Assembly (NCBI GenBank): GCA_002471805.1 | Contig: DKQR01000010.1 | Coordinates: 1-10,575 of the forward strand | DNA length: 10,575 nucleotides | From: Fidelibacterota bacterium UBA7303 | GTDB taxonomy: Bacteria > Fidelibacterota > Marinisomatia > Marinisomatales > UBA1611 | Reading direction: 5' to 3' | Shown here: piece after piece, positions 1-7,333 of the stretch | How the letters are laid out: each line of letters begins with the position of its first letter | How positions within the stretch are numbered: position 1 is the first letter of the stretch | Translations under genes and position numbers: made by a program | The notes under the pieces: generated by a model | Seen by the model: only the letters and a program-made list of their open reading frames with translations | What the model was told of the DNA's origin: nothing | Database searches by the model: none

Positions 1-60
1 ACGCCACACCAACGGGGCTGAATCACACTTGAACTTAATTCAACAAAAATAAATCGAGCA

Positions 61-84
61 ATATTATTTTTATATAAATAATAT
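61..84 (-). terminator. AT-only hairpin just past the MFS gene stop (weak terminator candidate)
   Basis: Positions 61-69 (ATATTATTT) and 76-84 (AAATAATAT) are exact reverse complements around a 6-nt loop. The hairpin lies 7 nt beyond the TAG stop of the minus-strand MFS gene, where a transcript end is expected. The stem contains no G or C and no U-tract follows on the minus strand, so this is at best a weak terminator or an mRNA 3'-end stabiliser. The rest of positions 1-91 shows no gene. Confidence 0.25.
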
Positions 85-91
85 CCTTTGC

Positions 92-1348
92 CTAAACAGA
101 TACCGGTTCTTGTTCATGGACTCCCCGCAGCAGCAGAAAACCAACAAAGAAAAATATAAAAACAATTGCAACCCCAAAGCGCTGCGATGCAAAATACTTA
201 GTAAAAATACCCAAAAGCATCGGTCCAAGAAATGATGTGAGTTTTCCTGAAAATGCAAAAAAACCATAAAATTCATTGATCTTGGTTGGCGGTGTTAACC
301 TGCCCATTAATGAACGACTCGCTGATTGATTGGGACCTGCAAATAAACCCACAACAATACCGGATACCCAGAATAGAAATTTCGAATTAGCAAAAACGGC
401 AATAATTACTGCCAGCATCAAACCAATTAAACTGATCTGGATCGTTAGTTTTCCTCCTATTATATCATCGATGAATCCCATGAGAAATGCACCCAGACCT
501 GCAGCAATATTGAGCACAATACCAAACATCATGATCTCGTTGAATGTAAACCCAAACGTCCCAGAAGCATATATGGCTCCAAATGCAAAAATAGTGACCA
601 AACCATCATTATAGATCAATCGCGACACTAGAAACCTTATCGTGTTTTTATAAATTTTTATATCATGAAAAGTTTCTTTTATCTGCCGGAAAGAATTCAA
701 TACAAGATGGCCTATGATTAGTTTTGTTTCTTTCTTTTTATTTTTTAAAAATAAAATGGCTGGCAGCGTAAATATAAAAAACCAAATTGCTACCACGAAA
801 TTTGTACCGCGAATATGAGCTCCTGTCTCAGGATTTAATCCAAACCAGGGCACATCAGGACTTACAAAACCTACCATAGCAAGAAGCATGGCTAAAAGAC
901 CGCCTAAATAACCAAACCCCCAACCGTACCCGGAGATTCTACCTATTTTTTCCCGGGTAACGATTTCAGGCAAATAAGCGTTGTAGAAAACACCGCCCAG
1001 TTCAAAGGCCACATTTGCAATTACGACCAAGGCAAGTGCAAATAAAACCTCCCCTTTCTGGGGAAAAAATAATAAAGCGGTGGTCCCAATGCAGATATAG
1101 GTTGCCAAAGCAAGAAAAATTTTCCTATAACCGCCCTGGTCCGCGACAGCGCCGAGTAACGGTGAAAGGAGAGCTACAACAACAGCAGTAATGGCTATTG
1201 CCTGAGACCAGAGATAAGTACCATCTATCTCATTTGCAGCAATTGCTTTTGTAAAATAGGTTGAATAGATAAAAGTGATCACCAGGGTTGTAAAGGCGGA
1301 ATTTCCAAAATCGTAAAAACACCAGCTCCAGATTTCTTTTCTATTCAA
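92..1348 (-). CDS. UMF1/Atg22-family MFS transporter
   Basis: Inner-membrane major facilitator carrier, 418 aa, with about 12 hydrophobic segments. Family hallmarks of the UMF1 (bacterial Atg22-like) group are visible: WCFYDFGNSAF near the N-terminus (residues 9-19), FYNAYLPEI (121-129), a Gly-rich YGWGFGYLGG (141-150), GPNQSASRSLMGR (338-350) and EFYGFFAFSGKLTSFLGP (359-376). The central basic stretch KNKKKETK (202-209) is the usual cytoplasmic loop between the two six-helix halves. The start is taken as TTG at 1348-1346: it sits 7 nt after a perfect AGGAGG, only 22 nt past the upstream stop, and places the DFGNSAF motif at the expected distance from the N-terminus. An in-frame start at 1471 would overlap the upstream gene by 101 nt and add 41 residues with no family resemblance. 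Substrate is unknown; fungal Atg22 exports amino acids from the vacuole. Last gene of a three-gene minus-strand set. Confidence 0.9.
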   Translation of the reverse strand: MNRKEIWSWCFYDFGNSAFTTLVITFIYSTYFTKAIAANEIDGTYLWSQAIAITAVVVALLSPLLGAVADQGGYRKIFLALATYICIGTTALLFFPQKGEVLFALALVVIANVAFELGGVFYNAYLPEIVTREKIGRISGYGWGFGYLGGLLAMLLAMVGFVSPDVPWFGLNPETGAHIRGTNFVVAIWFFIFTLPAILFLKNKKKETKLIIGHLVLNSFRQIKETFHDIKIYKNTIRFLVSRLIYNDGLVTIFAFGAIYASGTFGFTFNEIMMFGIVLNIAAGLGAFLMGFIDDIIGGKLTIQISLIGLMLAVIIAVFANSKFLFWVSGIVVGLFAGPNQSASRSLMGRLTPPTKINEFYGFFAFSGKLTSFLGPMLLGIFTKYFASQRFGVAIVFIFFFVGFLLLRGVHEQEPVSV

Positions 1349-1355
1349 ATCAAAT

Positions 1356-1361
1356 CCTCCT
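1356..1361 (-). promoter_or_regulatory. Perfect Shine-Dalgarno (AGGAGG) deciding a TTG start
   Basis: The minus strand reads AGGAGG at 1361-1356, followed after 7 nt by TTG at 1348. It lies in the 22-nt spacer between the barrel gene stop (TAA, 1373-1371) and the MFS gene. It is the strongest ribosome binding site in the window and fixes the MFS start at a non-ATG codon. Confidence 0.8.
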
Positions 1362-1370
1362 GATCGGAAA

Positions 1371-2906
1371 TTACCAGCCCTGTATATAAAAAGTAGACCC
1401 CCAATATATCTGCCAGCCTTCATAAGTATTTTCTGAGGATATTGTTCTTTGGTACCCAGCGTACAAGTCAAAGGAAAAAGGGCCGATCCTGTTTTGTGAA
1501 ATGGAATTAATAAGCCAGCCTTCTAGCATAATATGACGAGTCCGCAATGAAGAATCATAGCCCTGGTGGGAACGCATCCAGTTATCCCATTCCTTATCAT
1601 TGGAATAAAATTTATCCTGTCCCTTCGATGCATAATTAGTTCCCATACGTACCCTGATACGGTCAGGTTTGGGTTCAAAATCGAACCCCAGTGCGTGACG
1701 AACCCAGTTACCTTCGCTGTATTTATATGTTTCACCAATACGATTGATAATAGAGTCTGGATGAGAATGTCTTGCAGTAAACAGGGAAACAGGTGTATTT
1801 AAAAATTCAGGGGTACTGGCTACGTAAGTAATGTTGCCGTAGAAACGGGGTTTCATTTTCCCTTTAAAACCATATTCCCCAAAGAACCCAATGGACCATC
1901 TGGTTACTCCACTGCCAACATCGGCCTGGCTGAATTGTTTTGCTCCATCCGACAAATAAGAACGAATTGTATAACCATAGGGAGACTGGATTTTGAACTG
2001 GCCGTAGAGGGCTCCTGAACGCTCAGAACCGGCCCAGGACGGCGACCCCAGTAATAGCATGGTTACACCGAGTGTAACATCGTCAACCCCAGATCCTTTT
2101 TTTCTGCTGGGGTAATAATAATTCGTAAGGTCAGCTAAATCAACGGTGTCCTTACTGATATCATCGGAGAAAAATCGTGCATCGGTAAAACCACTGTTAA
2201 ACGGATCATTGCTTGATGTCAATGCCCATAATACGGAATAATCACCATTCTCTGTGTAATAGAGATTGTAGATCATCTGTACTGTGTCACGCAGGCCGCT
2301 GCGCATAAAAAAATATGTATCTGAGGCAATGAAAGATTCCAGCCCCGACTTTGCATTCCGATGGAAGTTAACCAGTTCATCGATGCCGTAGATTGCATTT
2401 CCCTGAGCGGTAACAGATTGGGTGATTTCGTACGTATCCATGACCGGAATAGCTACGGAGAGTGTGATCCGGTCTGACATACCATATTCAATTTTTAATT
2501 TTCGACCGTTAATTGATCTTTGCCGCGAATCTGTGAATTGCCCCCCTGTCACTACAGTTTGAGTTGTATCCATATACCCCGCCTCGAAAATGGGAAGGTT
2601 TGTGCCTTTATATTCATTGAACCACGAAAGCCAGGATTCCACTGTCCAGATAGAATCAATGGCAATGTCACCCATATGGTACAAATCAGACCTAGAAGAA
2701 AAACGGCCCGAATCACTAATTGTTTGATGATCGAAGTACATACGGCCGATATCGGTCAGGTTAAAGGGTTGCTGTCCCAAATCCCAGCTATCTTCACCAC
2801 CATGGTTGCCGTAGGTCAATCGAAATACATTTTGTGGAACAGTAGGGACTACCTGGCCATCCGCATGGTGATACAAAATAAAAAACAGTATGACAATTCG
2901 AATCAA
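1371..2906 (-). CDS. Exported outer-membrane beta-barrel protein, function unknown
   Basis: A 511-aa protein with a short N-terminal hydrophobic segment (residues 3-12, IVILFFILY region) and a possible signal-peptidase site near ADG-Q at 15-18. The body is rich in aromatic and Gly residues with alternating hydrophobic strands and no transmembrane helices. KIEYGMSDRITLSVAIP (138-154), GSGVDDVTLGV (271-281) and LYGQFKIQSPYG (300-311) match the pattern of outer-membrane barrels of the phenol-degradation MetA/PF13557-like type (strand-'yGltdrl'-strand-'P', 'GxGDvtlG', 'klPtG'). The chain ends in Trp after alternating aromatics (YWGSTFYIQGW), which fits a C-terminal beta-signal. The start codon is TTG, overlapping the TGA of the namZ-like gene by 4 nt (TTGA), so translation is probably coupled; there is no clear Shine-Dalgarno. 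The central part, about 160-270, is polar and aromatic and could form extracellular loops. I cannot assign a substrate. Barrel nature is moderately sure; family assignment is tentative. Confidence 0.7.
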   Translation of the reverse strand: MIRIVILFFILYHHADGQVVPTVPQNVFRLTYGNHGGEDSWDLGQQPFNLTDIGRMYFDHQTISDSGRFSSRSDLYHMGDIAIDSIWTVESWLSWFNEYKGTNLPIFEAGYMDTTQTVVTGGQFTDSRQRSINGRKLKIEYGMSDRITLSVAIPVMDTYEITQSVTAQGNAIYGIDELVNFHRNAKSGLESFIASDTYFFMRSGLRDTVQMIYNLYYTENGDYSVLWALTSSNDPFNSGFTDARFFSDDISKDTVDLADLTNYYYPSRKKGSGVDDVTLGVTMLLLGSPSWAGSERSGALYGQFKIQSPYGYTIRSYLSDGAKQFSQADVGSGVTRWSIGFFGEYGFKGKMKPRFYGNITYVASTPEFLNTPVSLFTARHSHPDSIINRIGETYKYSEGNWVRHALGFDFEPKPDRIRVRMGTNYASKGQDKFYSNDKEWDNWMRSHQGYDSSLRTRHIMLEGWLINSISQNRIGPFSFDLYAGYQRTISSENTYEGWQIYWGSTFYIQGW

Positions 2907-4210
2907 GGATAGATCAGGTATGGTTGACGAAACTGATTAAATAAATAGACGTCATGTACCCATTGCGGTGGGAGCATTTCTGGTGATTTATTCTGGGCTG
3001 TTAACGTGCGCAGTAGGTCAGAACCAAATAGCTTATCAATATAGCCATCGCCTGTCCACTGAAATTCTCGAGGATGCAAATGGTGGATCAGCATGATCAT
3101 GGATGTAGCTGTATTTATAGGGTCGAATTCATTTTTATCCGTAATAGACATTTTGATTCCGCTGCAGGACTGCCCATCATATTTTGGAACGCGATTATAG
3201 TAAATGGACCCCCGGGGTCGATATTTGATTTCCTCAAATAAAACACCAGGTAGACCGAAATCATTCAATTTCTCCAGGAAAAAATTTGCAACCAGCCATG
3301 GTGCCCCCACATATAAATAAGGATGATCCGTGCCAAAACCTGCATTCAAATTTGTTCCTCGGAAAAGATCCATACCCGCATAGGCTAATAATGTTTCCGA
3401 GTCCCTGATAAACGGAATGGGGTGTTTCCAGGATAACTGTGTCTGATCAAACCAGGTGTCCCGTTTCCAATTAGCCATGGGTACAATGGTCAGTTCCACA
3501 TGTTTTGAATCCTTGACCCAGCCGATTTCATTAATGAGGATGCATGCTTCTCCCAGCGTTAGACCGTGACGAATCGGAAATAAATGGTACGCTTCTAGGC
3601 TTTGAAACTCGGTTCTGGGAACCGGCCCATCCACGATATCCCCGCGGAGCGGGTTGGGACGATCCAGGATCATGACAGGAATCTTCCAATCGCTGGCCGC
3701 CTCAAATAATTTTGAAACAGAAGCGATAAAGGTTGAATACCGAATTCCCGTATCCTGAAGATCTATCAGGATCAAATCCAGTTCGGCCATGGCCCACCTT
3801 GGTGGATAAACCATTCCGTCGAATATATTGATTATTCTTGCTCCGTGCACTGGATCAACCCGTTCCCTGCCTACCAGTTTTGCCCGTTTATCATCCAAGC
3901 CCCAGATACCATACTCAGGTTCAAATAAAACATGGACATTTACGCTGGGTTCATTTTTTAGTAGATCCAGTATATGATCTCCATTGCGGTTCACAGCTGT
4001 ATGGTTGGTCAAGATTCCAATGTTTTTTGACCGGACAGGGGCAAAGTCCATTTGCTCTAAAATATCAAGACCAGTATAAACCTGGTTAAAAAAAGATAAA
4101 TCCGGAATTGTAAGTATTTTGGAATACTGATAATTCACTATGCTGGAGTCCTGCGCGATGGATACTGCAACCATGAAGTAAAAAGATACTAATTGACGGA
4201 TTCTGATCAT
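2903..4210 (-). CDS. namZ: NamZ-like (DUF1343) exported exo-beta-N-acetylmuramidase family protein
   Basis: A 435-aa member of the DUF1343 family, whose characterised member NamZ removes MurNAc from non-reducing ends of peptidoglycan fragments. Family blocks appear in order: GLDIL (47-51), IGILTNHTAVNRNGD (64-78), LFEPEYGIWG (95-104), LILIDLQDTGIRYSTFI (146-162), ILDRPNPLRGDIVDGP (181-196), PIRHGLTLGE (212-221), and LFRGTNLNAGFGTDHPY...GAPW (282-305). A signal peptide with probable cleavage after VSIA (about residue 19) places it in the periplasm or on the envelope. The start is ATG at 4210, because it gives the signal peptide; the frame stays open upstream, but that part lies antisense to the neighbouring gene. 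The length is normal for a stand-alone member, with no fused beta-lactamase or GH3 domain. Several residues I recall as conserved differ: EHG is EYG (Y100), EGTN is RGTN (R284) and GRGT is GFGT (F292). Family membership is sure; muramidase activity is less so. Confidence 0.87.
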   Translation of the reverse strand: MIRIRQLVSFYFMVAVSIAQDSSIVNYQYSKILTIPDLSFFNQVYTGLDILEQMDFAPVRSKNIGILTNHTAVNRNGDHILDLLKNEPSVNVHVLFEPEYGIWGLDDKRAKLVGRERVDPVHGARIINIFDGMVYPPRWAMAELDLILIDLQDTGIRYSTFIASVSKLFEAASDWKIPVMILDRPNPLRGDIVDGPVPRTEFQSLEAYHLFPIRHGLTLGEACILINEIGWVKDSKHVELTIVPMANWKRDTWFDQTQLSWKHPIPFIRDSETLLAYAGMDLFRGTNLNAGFGTDHPYLYVGAPWLVANFFLEKLNDFGLPGVLFEEIKYRPRGSIYYNRVPKYDGQSCSGIKMSITDKNEFDPINTATSMIMLIHHLHPREFQWTGDGYIDKLFGSDLLRTLTAQNKSPEMLPPQWVHDVYLFNQFRQPYLIYP

Positions 4211-4331
4211 TTTGCAATGAAAAGTTACCCGGAACAGAAATAAAACTAAATAAGAAACTGATATAATGAAAATATTCAGCAGGAATTTTACTTGTTTTTC
4301 ATTTCCGTTGTGACCAACATTTAGTTCTACC
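4211..4331. promoter_or_regulatory. Divergent intergenic region with candidate promoter
   Basis: A 121-bp AT-rich gap separates the divergently transcribed namZ-like and DASS-like genes, so it must hold promoters for both unless transcripts begin inside coding sequence. The plus strand has a consensus-like TATAAT at 4262-4267, but no convincing -35 element 16-18 bp upstream, and it would give a leader of about 60 nt. On the minus strand I see no clear -10/-35 pair. Neither start has a recognisable Shine-Dalgarno. Confidence 0.35.
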
Positions 4332-5858
4332 GTGGGCGATACAAACAACAATAACAGCGGCGGTTTCGCCAAAACAACCGATTTCAAATGGCTGGGCATA
4401 GGCCTAGTCATTTTTATTTTAATCGCCATCATGCCTACTCCGGATTCAATGGCGCAAAAGGCGCAGGATCTTTTTGGGAATGAACCCGGTATTGACATCG
4501 CAGAAAAAGCGCTGCATATCAAACTGATCATCGCATTACTGTCCACCTGTGTGGTATTCTTTGCCACAGAGGCCGTACCCATGCCTGCAGTCGCTCTATT
4601 GATTGGATTGGTGCAATTATTTTTCGGAATTACAGCGCCAAAAATGATCGCCATAACTTATGCGCACGACGCGGTCTGGTTTATAGCCGGTTCCCTGGCT
4701 CTGGGGGCAACCTTGGTCAAGTATGGGTTAGATAAACGTGTAGGTATGCTGGTCATTAATCTTGCGGGCACCAAGACACGAAATATAGTAATCGGTATTT
4801 TGCTGGGAACTGCCATCCCTACGGCCTTTGTTGGTGAGCATGCTGTTGCTGCCATGTATGTGCCCATTGCCCTGGCACTCTTTACACTTACAAATAAATC
4901 TACCCCGGCACCCAAGCTCGGAACTCTGCTGATGGTGACTATCGCTGTGGGTTGTATGATTGGCGGGCCCATGAGCCCCACTGGCGGTGCACGCAATGCA
5001 CTCATGATTGGCTTTTTATCTAATATTGGCATTGAAGTTTCTTTTGTAAACTGGTTATCCATGGGTGTGTTCTACACCTTTGTGATGTCAATTGTAATGG
5101 CCTTTCTACTACCTTTACTGTTTAAACCAGAGGTAGATGATCTTAGTGACGCTGTAAACCTGTTGAAAAAAGACCTGACTAAGCATGGTGCCATGACCAA
5201 ACAGCAATATATTGTGGCTTTTGTCATGCTATGCGTGGTTTTTCTGTGGATTACTGATAAATCTCTTGTAGCCAATGTGCTGGGTTTTTCTCTAGGACTT
5301 GGTGGGATTGCAGTCTCTGGGGCTGTTGCTTATATGGTTTTGGGACTCACTTCCTGGAAAGACTACGAAGAAAAAGTCAGCTGGGGTGTTATCGTCCTTT
5401 ATGCCGGATGTATAAGTTTAGGGCTCGTCTTTAAAAACACTGGGGCTTCCAGCTGGTTTGCCGATCAAATCATGAACATGGTAGCACCTCTCGGCCTTAA
5501 TTCAGGCGTTGGCCTGGTGATCCTGATGGCAGTTATAGGCGCTGTATTGACGAACCTGATGAGCGCTGGCGCTACCGTTGCGGTCATTGGTCCAGTTGTG
5601 CTGGACATGGCTGTAAGTTCTGGGACCAATCCCGTCCTGGTCGGCGTAGGTCTGGCCATTGCCACCTCTATGGCCTATTGGCTGGTCATTGGCACTCCAG
5701 CAAGTTCGATTGTTTATGCTAGCGGGCAACTTGAATCTAAGGATTTCATCAGAATGGCAACCCTTGGTTGGCCCGCAGCACTGATTGCACTGGCTGTCAT
5801 GGTCATCGTCTATTGGACAGGAATCCTGGGTATTGATCCTGCTGGATTTGGTTTCTAG
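4332..5858 (+). CDS. Divergent SLC13/DASS-family membrane transporter
   Basis: A 508-aa polytopic inner-membrane protein with 11-12 hydrophobic segments. The DASS (divalent anion:Na+ symporter) scaffold is recognisable in both inverted halves: FATEAVPMPAVALLIG (77-92), AVWFIAGSLALGATLVKYGLDKRVG (114-138), AAMYVPIALAL (173-183), then VSWGVIVLYAGCISLGLVFKNTGASSWFA (349-377) and the last-helix region IGTPASSIVYASG (453-465). Classical members co-transport Na+ with dicarboxylates or sulfate through two hairpins ending in SNT motifs. Here the first SNT is replaced by GEH (168-170) and the second by SAG (411-413). The GTPPN-type loops read GGARN (218-222) and GTPAS (454-458). Substrate and coupling ion are therefore open. 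The start is GTG, the only usable codon between an in-frame TGA at 4311 and the first helix; no Shine-Dalgarno is seen. Residues 5-8 are an Asn run (NNNN). It is followed 15 nt later by a small membrane protein, probably co-transcribed. Confidence 0.8.
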   Translation: MGDTNNNNSGGFAKTTDFKWLGIGLVIFILIAIMPTPDSMAQKAQDLFGNEPGIDIAEKALHIKLIIALLSTCVVFFATEAVPMPAVALLIGLVQLFFGITAPKMIAITYAHDAVWFIAGSLALGATLVKYGLDKRVGMLVINLAGTKTRNIVIGILLGTAIPTAFVGEHAVAAMYVPIALALFTLTNKSTPAPKLGTLLMVTIAVGCMIGGPMSPTGGARNALMIGFLSNIGIEVSFVNWLSMGVFYTFVMSIVMAFLLPLLFKPEVDDLSDAVNLLKKDLTKHGAMTKQQYIVAFVMLCVVFLWITDKSLVANVLGFSLGLGGIAVSGAVAYMVLGLTSWKDYEEKVSWGVIVLYAGCISLGLVFKNTGASSWFADQIMNMVAPLGLNSGVGLVILMAVIGAVLTNLMSAGATVAVIGPVVLDMAVSSGTNPVLVGVGLAIATSMAYWLVIGTPASSIVYASGQLESKDFIRMATLGWPAALIALAVMVIVYWTGILGIDPAGFGF

Positions 5859-5860
5859 AA

Positions 5861-5867
5861 AGGAAGG
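5861..5867 (+). promoter_or_regulatory. Ribosome binding site of the small membrane protein
   Basis: AGGAAGG lies 6 nt before the ATG at 5874 and just after the transporter's TAG stop. It supports this short reading frame as a real, independently initiated gene and selects the ATG at 5874 over the out-of-frame ATG at 5869. Confidence 0.7.
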
Positions 5868-5873
5868 TATGTT

Positions 5874-6212
5874 ATGACTCCACAAATACTTATTCTAATT
5901 ATTGTTGCAGTCATCCTCATTTACGCTTTATCCACACATGGGCAAAAAGAAAAGAGCGAAGCAGACCATATCAGAGATCAGTTCAAAATGAAAAAAGAGG
6001 CATCAGTCAATGAAGATGTTGTTACATACGGACATGTTCAGGAACGCAAACAGGAACTTTTTGATGTAATCGATGCAAACCTGGGCGATCACCCCACTCA
6101 GTCAGCACAACTTAAGGATATCATCAGTGACTGGGCGGACCTGAAGGTGAAATCATTTGAAAACCGCCGCTCCTGGGTCCGAAACCCTGAAAAAGATTTT
6201 GAGTCTGAATAA
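5874..6212 (+). CDS. Small single-helix membrane protein downstream of DASS-like carrier
   Basis: A 112-aa protein with a strongly hydrophobic N-terminal helix (residues 4-20, QILILIIVAVILIYALS) followed by a charged, Lys/Glu-rich cytoplasmic-type tail. The tail looks mainly helical and could include short coiled coil: HIRDQFKMKK (32-41), then HVQERKQELFDVIDANLG (54-71) and LKDIISDWADLKVKSFENRRSW (81-102). There are no cysteines and no recognised catalytic motif. The gene has a good Shine-Dalgarno and starts 15 nt after the transporter stop. It ends 5 nt before the convergent alanine racemase gene's stop. I do not recognise a family. Position and topology suggest an accessory or regulatory subunit of the preceding carrier, but this is inference from neighbourhood only. 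An N-terminal anchor with a soluble tail could equally act alone in the envelope. Confidence 0.75.
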   Translation: MTPQILILIIVAVILIYALSTHGQKEKSEADHIRDQFKMKKEASVNEDVVTYGHVQERKQELFDVIDANLGDHPTQSAQLKDIISDWADLKVKSFENRRSWVRNPEKDFESE

Positions 6213-6215
6213 TTA

Positions 6216-6253
6216 ATTCACGGCAAAGTAATGTGCTCTGTCCGGCCGTGAAT
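6216..6253. repeat. 9-bp inverted repeat at convergent gene junction
   Basis: ATTCACGGC at 6216-6224 and GCCGTGAAT at 6245-6253 are perfect reverse complements with a 20-nt loop. They sit at the junction where the plus-strand small-protein gene and the minus-strand racemase gene end 5 nt apart. The repeat is mostly inside the racemase's last codons. No strong U-tract follows on either strand, so a bidirectional terminator is possible but not well supported. Confidence 0.3.
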
Positions 6254-7333
6254 CCCTGTGAGTAATACATAGGTCGTAGTGCCTGTTTCCTGGGCAATTC
6301 GCTCTACCGGCAAGTGGTCATGGCCACGTTTACCAAAAATTAAAACTTCCTCACCCTCTTCTGGCTCCACATCGCCAAAATCAACCATGAACTGATCCAT
6401 GCAGGCCCGTCCTGCGATCTTGTATTCCAATCCTTTATAGCTCACAAATCCACGCTCATACCATGGCCGGGGAAAACCGTCCGCAAAGCCCGTTTGTATA
6501 ACGGCAATATTGGTTTCGTTTACAGTGGTATAAACACCACCATAACTAACCTGGGTTCCGGCTTGAACCCGCCGGCGGATATTCACAATGGGACCGCAGA
6601 AACTCATGACCGGCTCCACATCCACATCCATGGTAACCTCATGAGAAGGGGCAGCGCCGTAGAGCAGCATCCCCACCCGCACCATATTAAAATACGCGCC
6701 AGAAAGGTTTAATACCGCCCCACTATTGGAACAATGAATGTATTGAAAAGATAGACCAGCCTCCTGCCCTTCTTTCACGACTTGCTGAAAGGCATGCAAT
6801 TGGGTATGGGCATAGCTCAAATCCCCTTCATCTGCAGTTGCAAAATGGGAATAGATCCCCGCCGCAGGCAAACTTTTATTGGCATTTAAAAATCCAAAAA
6901 CTGAATCTGAGTCGGCCAGGTCAAAACCCAATCGTGTCATACCTGTGTCAAACTTGACATGAAATCGAGGACATTTACCGATCCGTCCCTGTACATCTTG
7001 CAGGAGTTCCAGGTCACCCATAGCTGAGGCGCTGACCACAAGGTTCAATCGGGCTGCATCTTCCAGCCATGACTTCTGTAACCGGGAAAAGATTAGGATT
7101 TCATTTGTAATACCTGCCTGGCGAAGTTCCAAAGCCTCTTCAAAAACGAAGACCGCAAATGAAACACCTGGCTCCCTGGCGATAGCCCTGGCAATGACTG
7201 TTGCACCATGTCCATAGCCGTCGGCTTTCACCACGCAAAGTAAATGACGGTCTCCGATTTGTTTACGAATATTCCAAAGATTCTGTTTTAATCTATCCAG
7301 ATGTATATACGCCTTGGGACCGATGATATTCAC
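6218..7333 (-). CDS. alr: Alanine racemase
   Basis: A cytoplasmic PLP enzyme that interconverts L- and D-alanine for peptidoglycan; 371 aa, full family length. The PLP lysine is K36 in VVKADGYGHG (34-43). The second catalytic base is Y264 in VSYGGVY. Other active-site positions are in place: R134 in FDTGMTRLGF, H163 in YSHFATADE, R219 in NMVRVGMLLYG (the arginine facing the PLP pyridine nitrogen), M312-D313 in CMDQ, and Y355 in TTTYVLLTG. The fold is an N-terminal alpha/beta barrel to about residue 235, then a C-terminal beta domain. The start is GTG at 7333, overlapping the preceding gene's TGA as GTGA, so it is probably read by coupled reinitiation; no Shine-Dalgarno is evident. Last gene of the polA-ABC run, facing the transporter unit. 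Confidence 0.95.
   Translation of the reverse strand: MNIIGPKAYIHLDRLKQNLWNIRKQIGDRHLLCVVKADGYGHGATVIARAIAREPGVSFAVFVFEEALELRQAGITNEILIFSRLQKSWLEDAARLNLVVSASAMGDLELLQDVQGRIGKCPRFHVKFDTGMTRLGFDLADSDSVFGFLNANKSLPAAGIYSHFATADEGDLSYAHTQLHAFQQVVKEGQEAGLSFQYIHCSNSGAVLNLSGAYFNMVRVGMLLYGAAPSHEVTMDVDVEPVMSFCGPIVNIRRRVQAGTQVSYGGVYTTVNETNIAVIQTGFADGFPRPWYERGFVSYKGLEYKIAGRACMDQFMVDFGDVEPEEGEEVLIFGKRGHDHLPVERIAQETGTTTYVLLTGIHGRTEHITLP

Noticed and set aside
29..43. TTGAA/TTCAA small inverted repeat near the left edge
   Set aside because: Five-base arms in AT-rich DNA are expected by chance, and nothing nearby uses it.
70..276. 68-codon minus-strand frame at the 3' end of the MFS gene
   Set aside because: It lies in another frame within the last helices of the MFS carrier. 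Its hydrophobicity simply mirrors the overlapping codons.
2520..2912. 130-codon plus-strand frame opposite the start of the barrel gene
   Set aside because: It is a shadow frame with no motif, overlapping a gene with signal peptide and barrel features.
4307..4318. GTTG-TGAC-CAAC imperfect palindrome in the divergent spacer
   Set aside because: The four-base arms are too short to claim an operator, and there is no second copy nearby.
4211..4654. Upstream in-frame extension of the namZ-like frame (148 codons)
   Set aside because: It would cross the whole divergent spacer and run antisense into the DASS-like gene. It has no family resemblance, and the ATG at 4210 already gives a proper signal peptide.
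4658..5062. 134-codon minus-strand frame opposite the DASS-like gene
   Set aside because: The Ala/Pro/Ser-rich composition is typical of an antisense reading, and it has no motif and no ribosome binding site.
5502..5885. 127-codon minus-strand frame opposite the DASS-like gene
   Set aside because: It is an antisense shadow of a membrane-protein gene with low-complexity composition and no recognisable domain. The plus-strand protein clearly explains the codon pattern.
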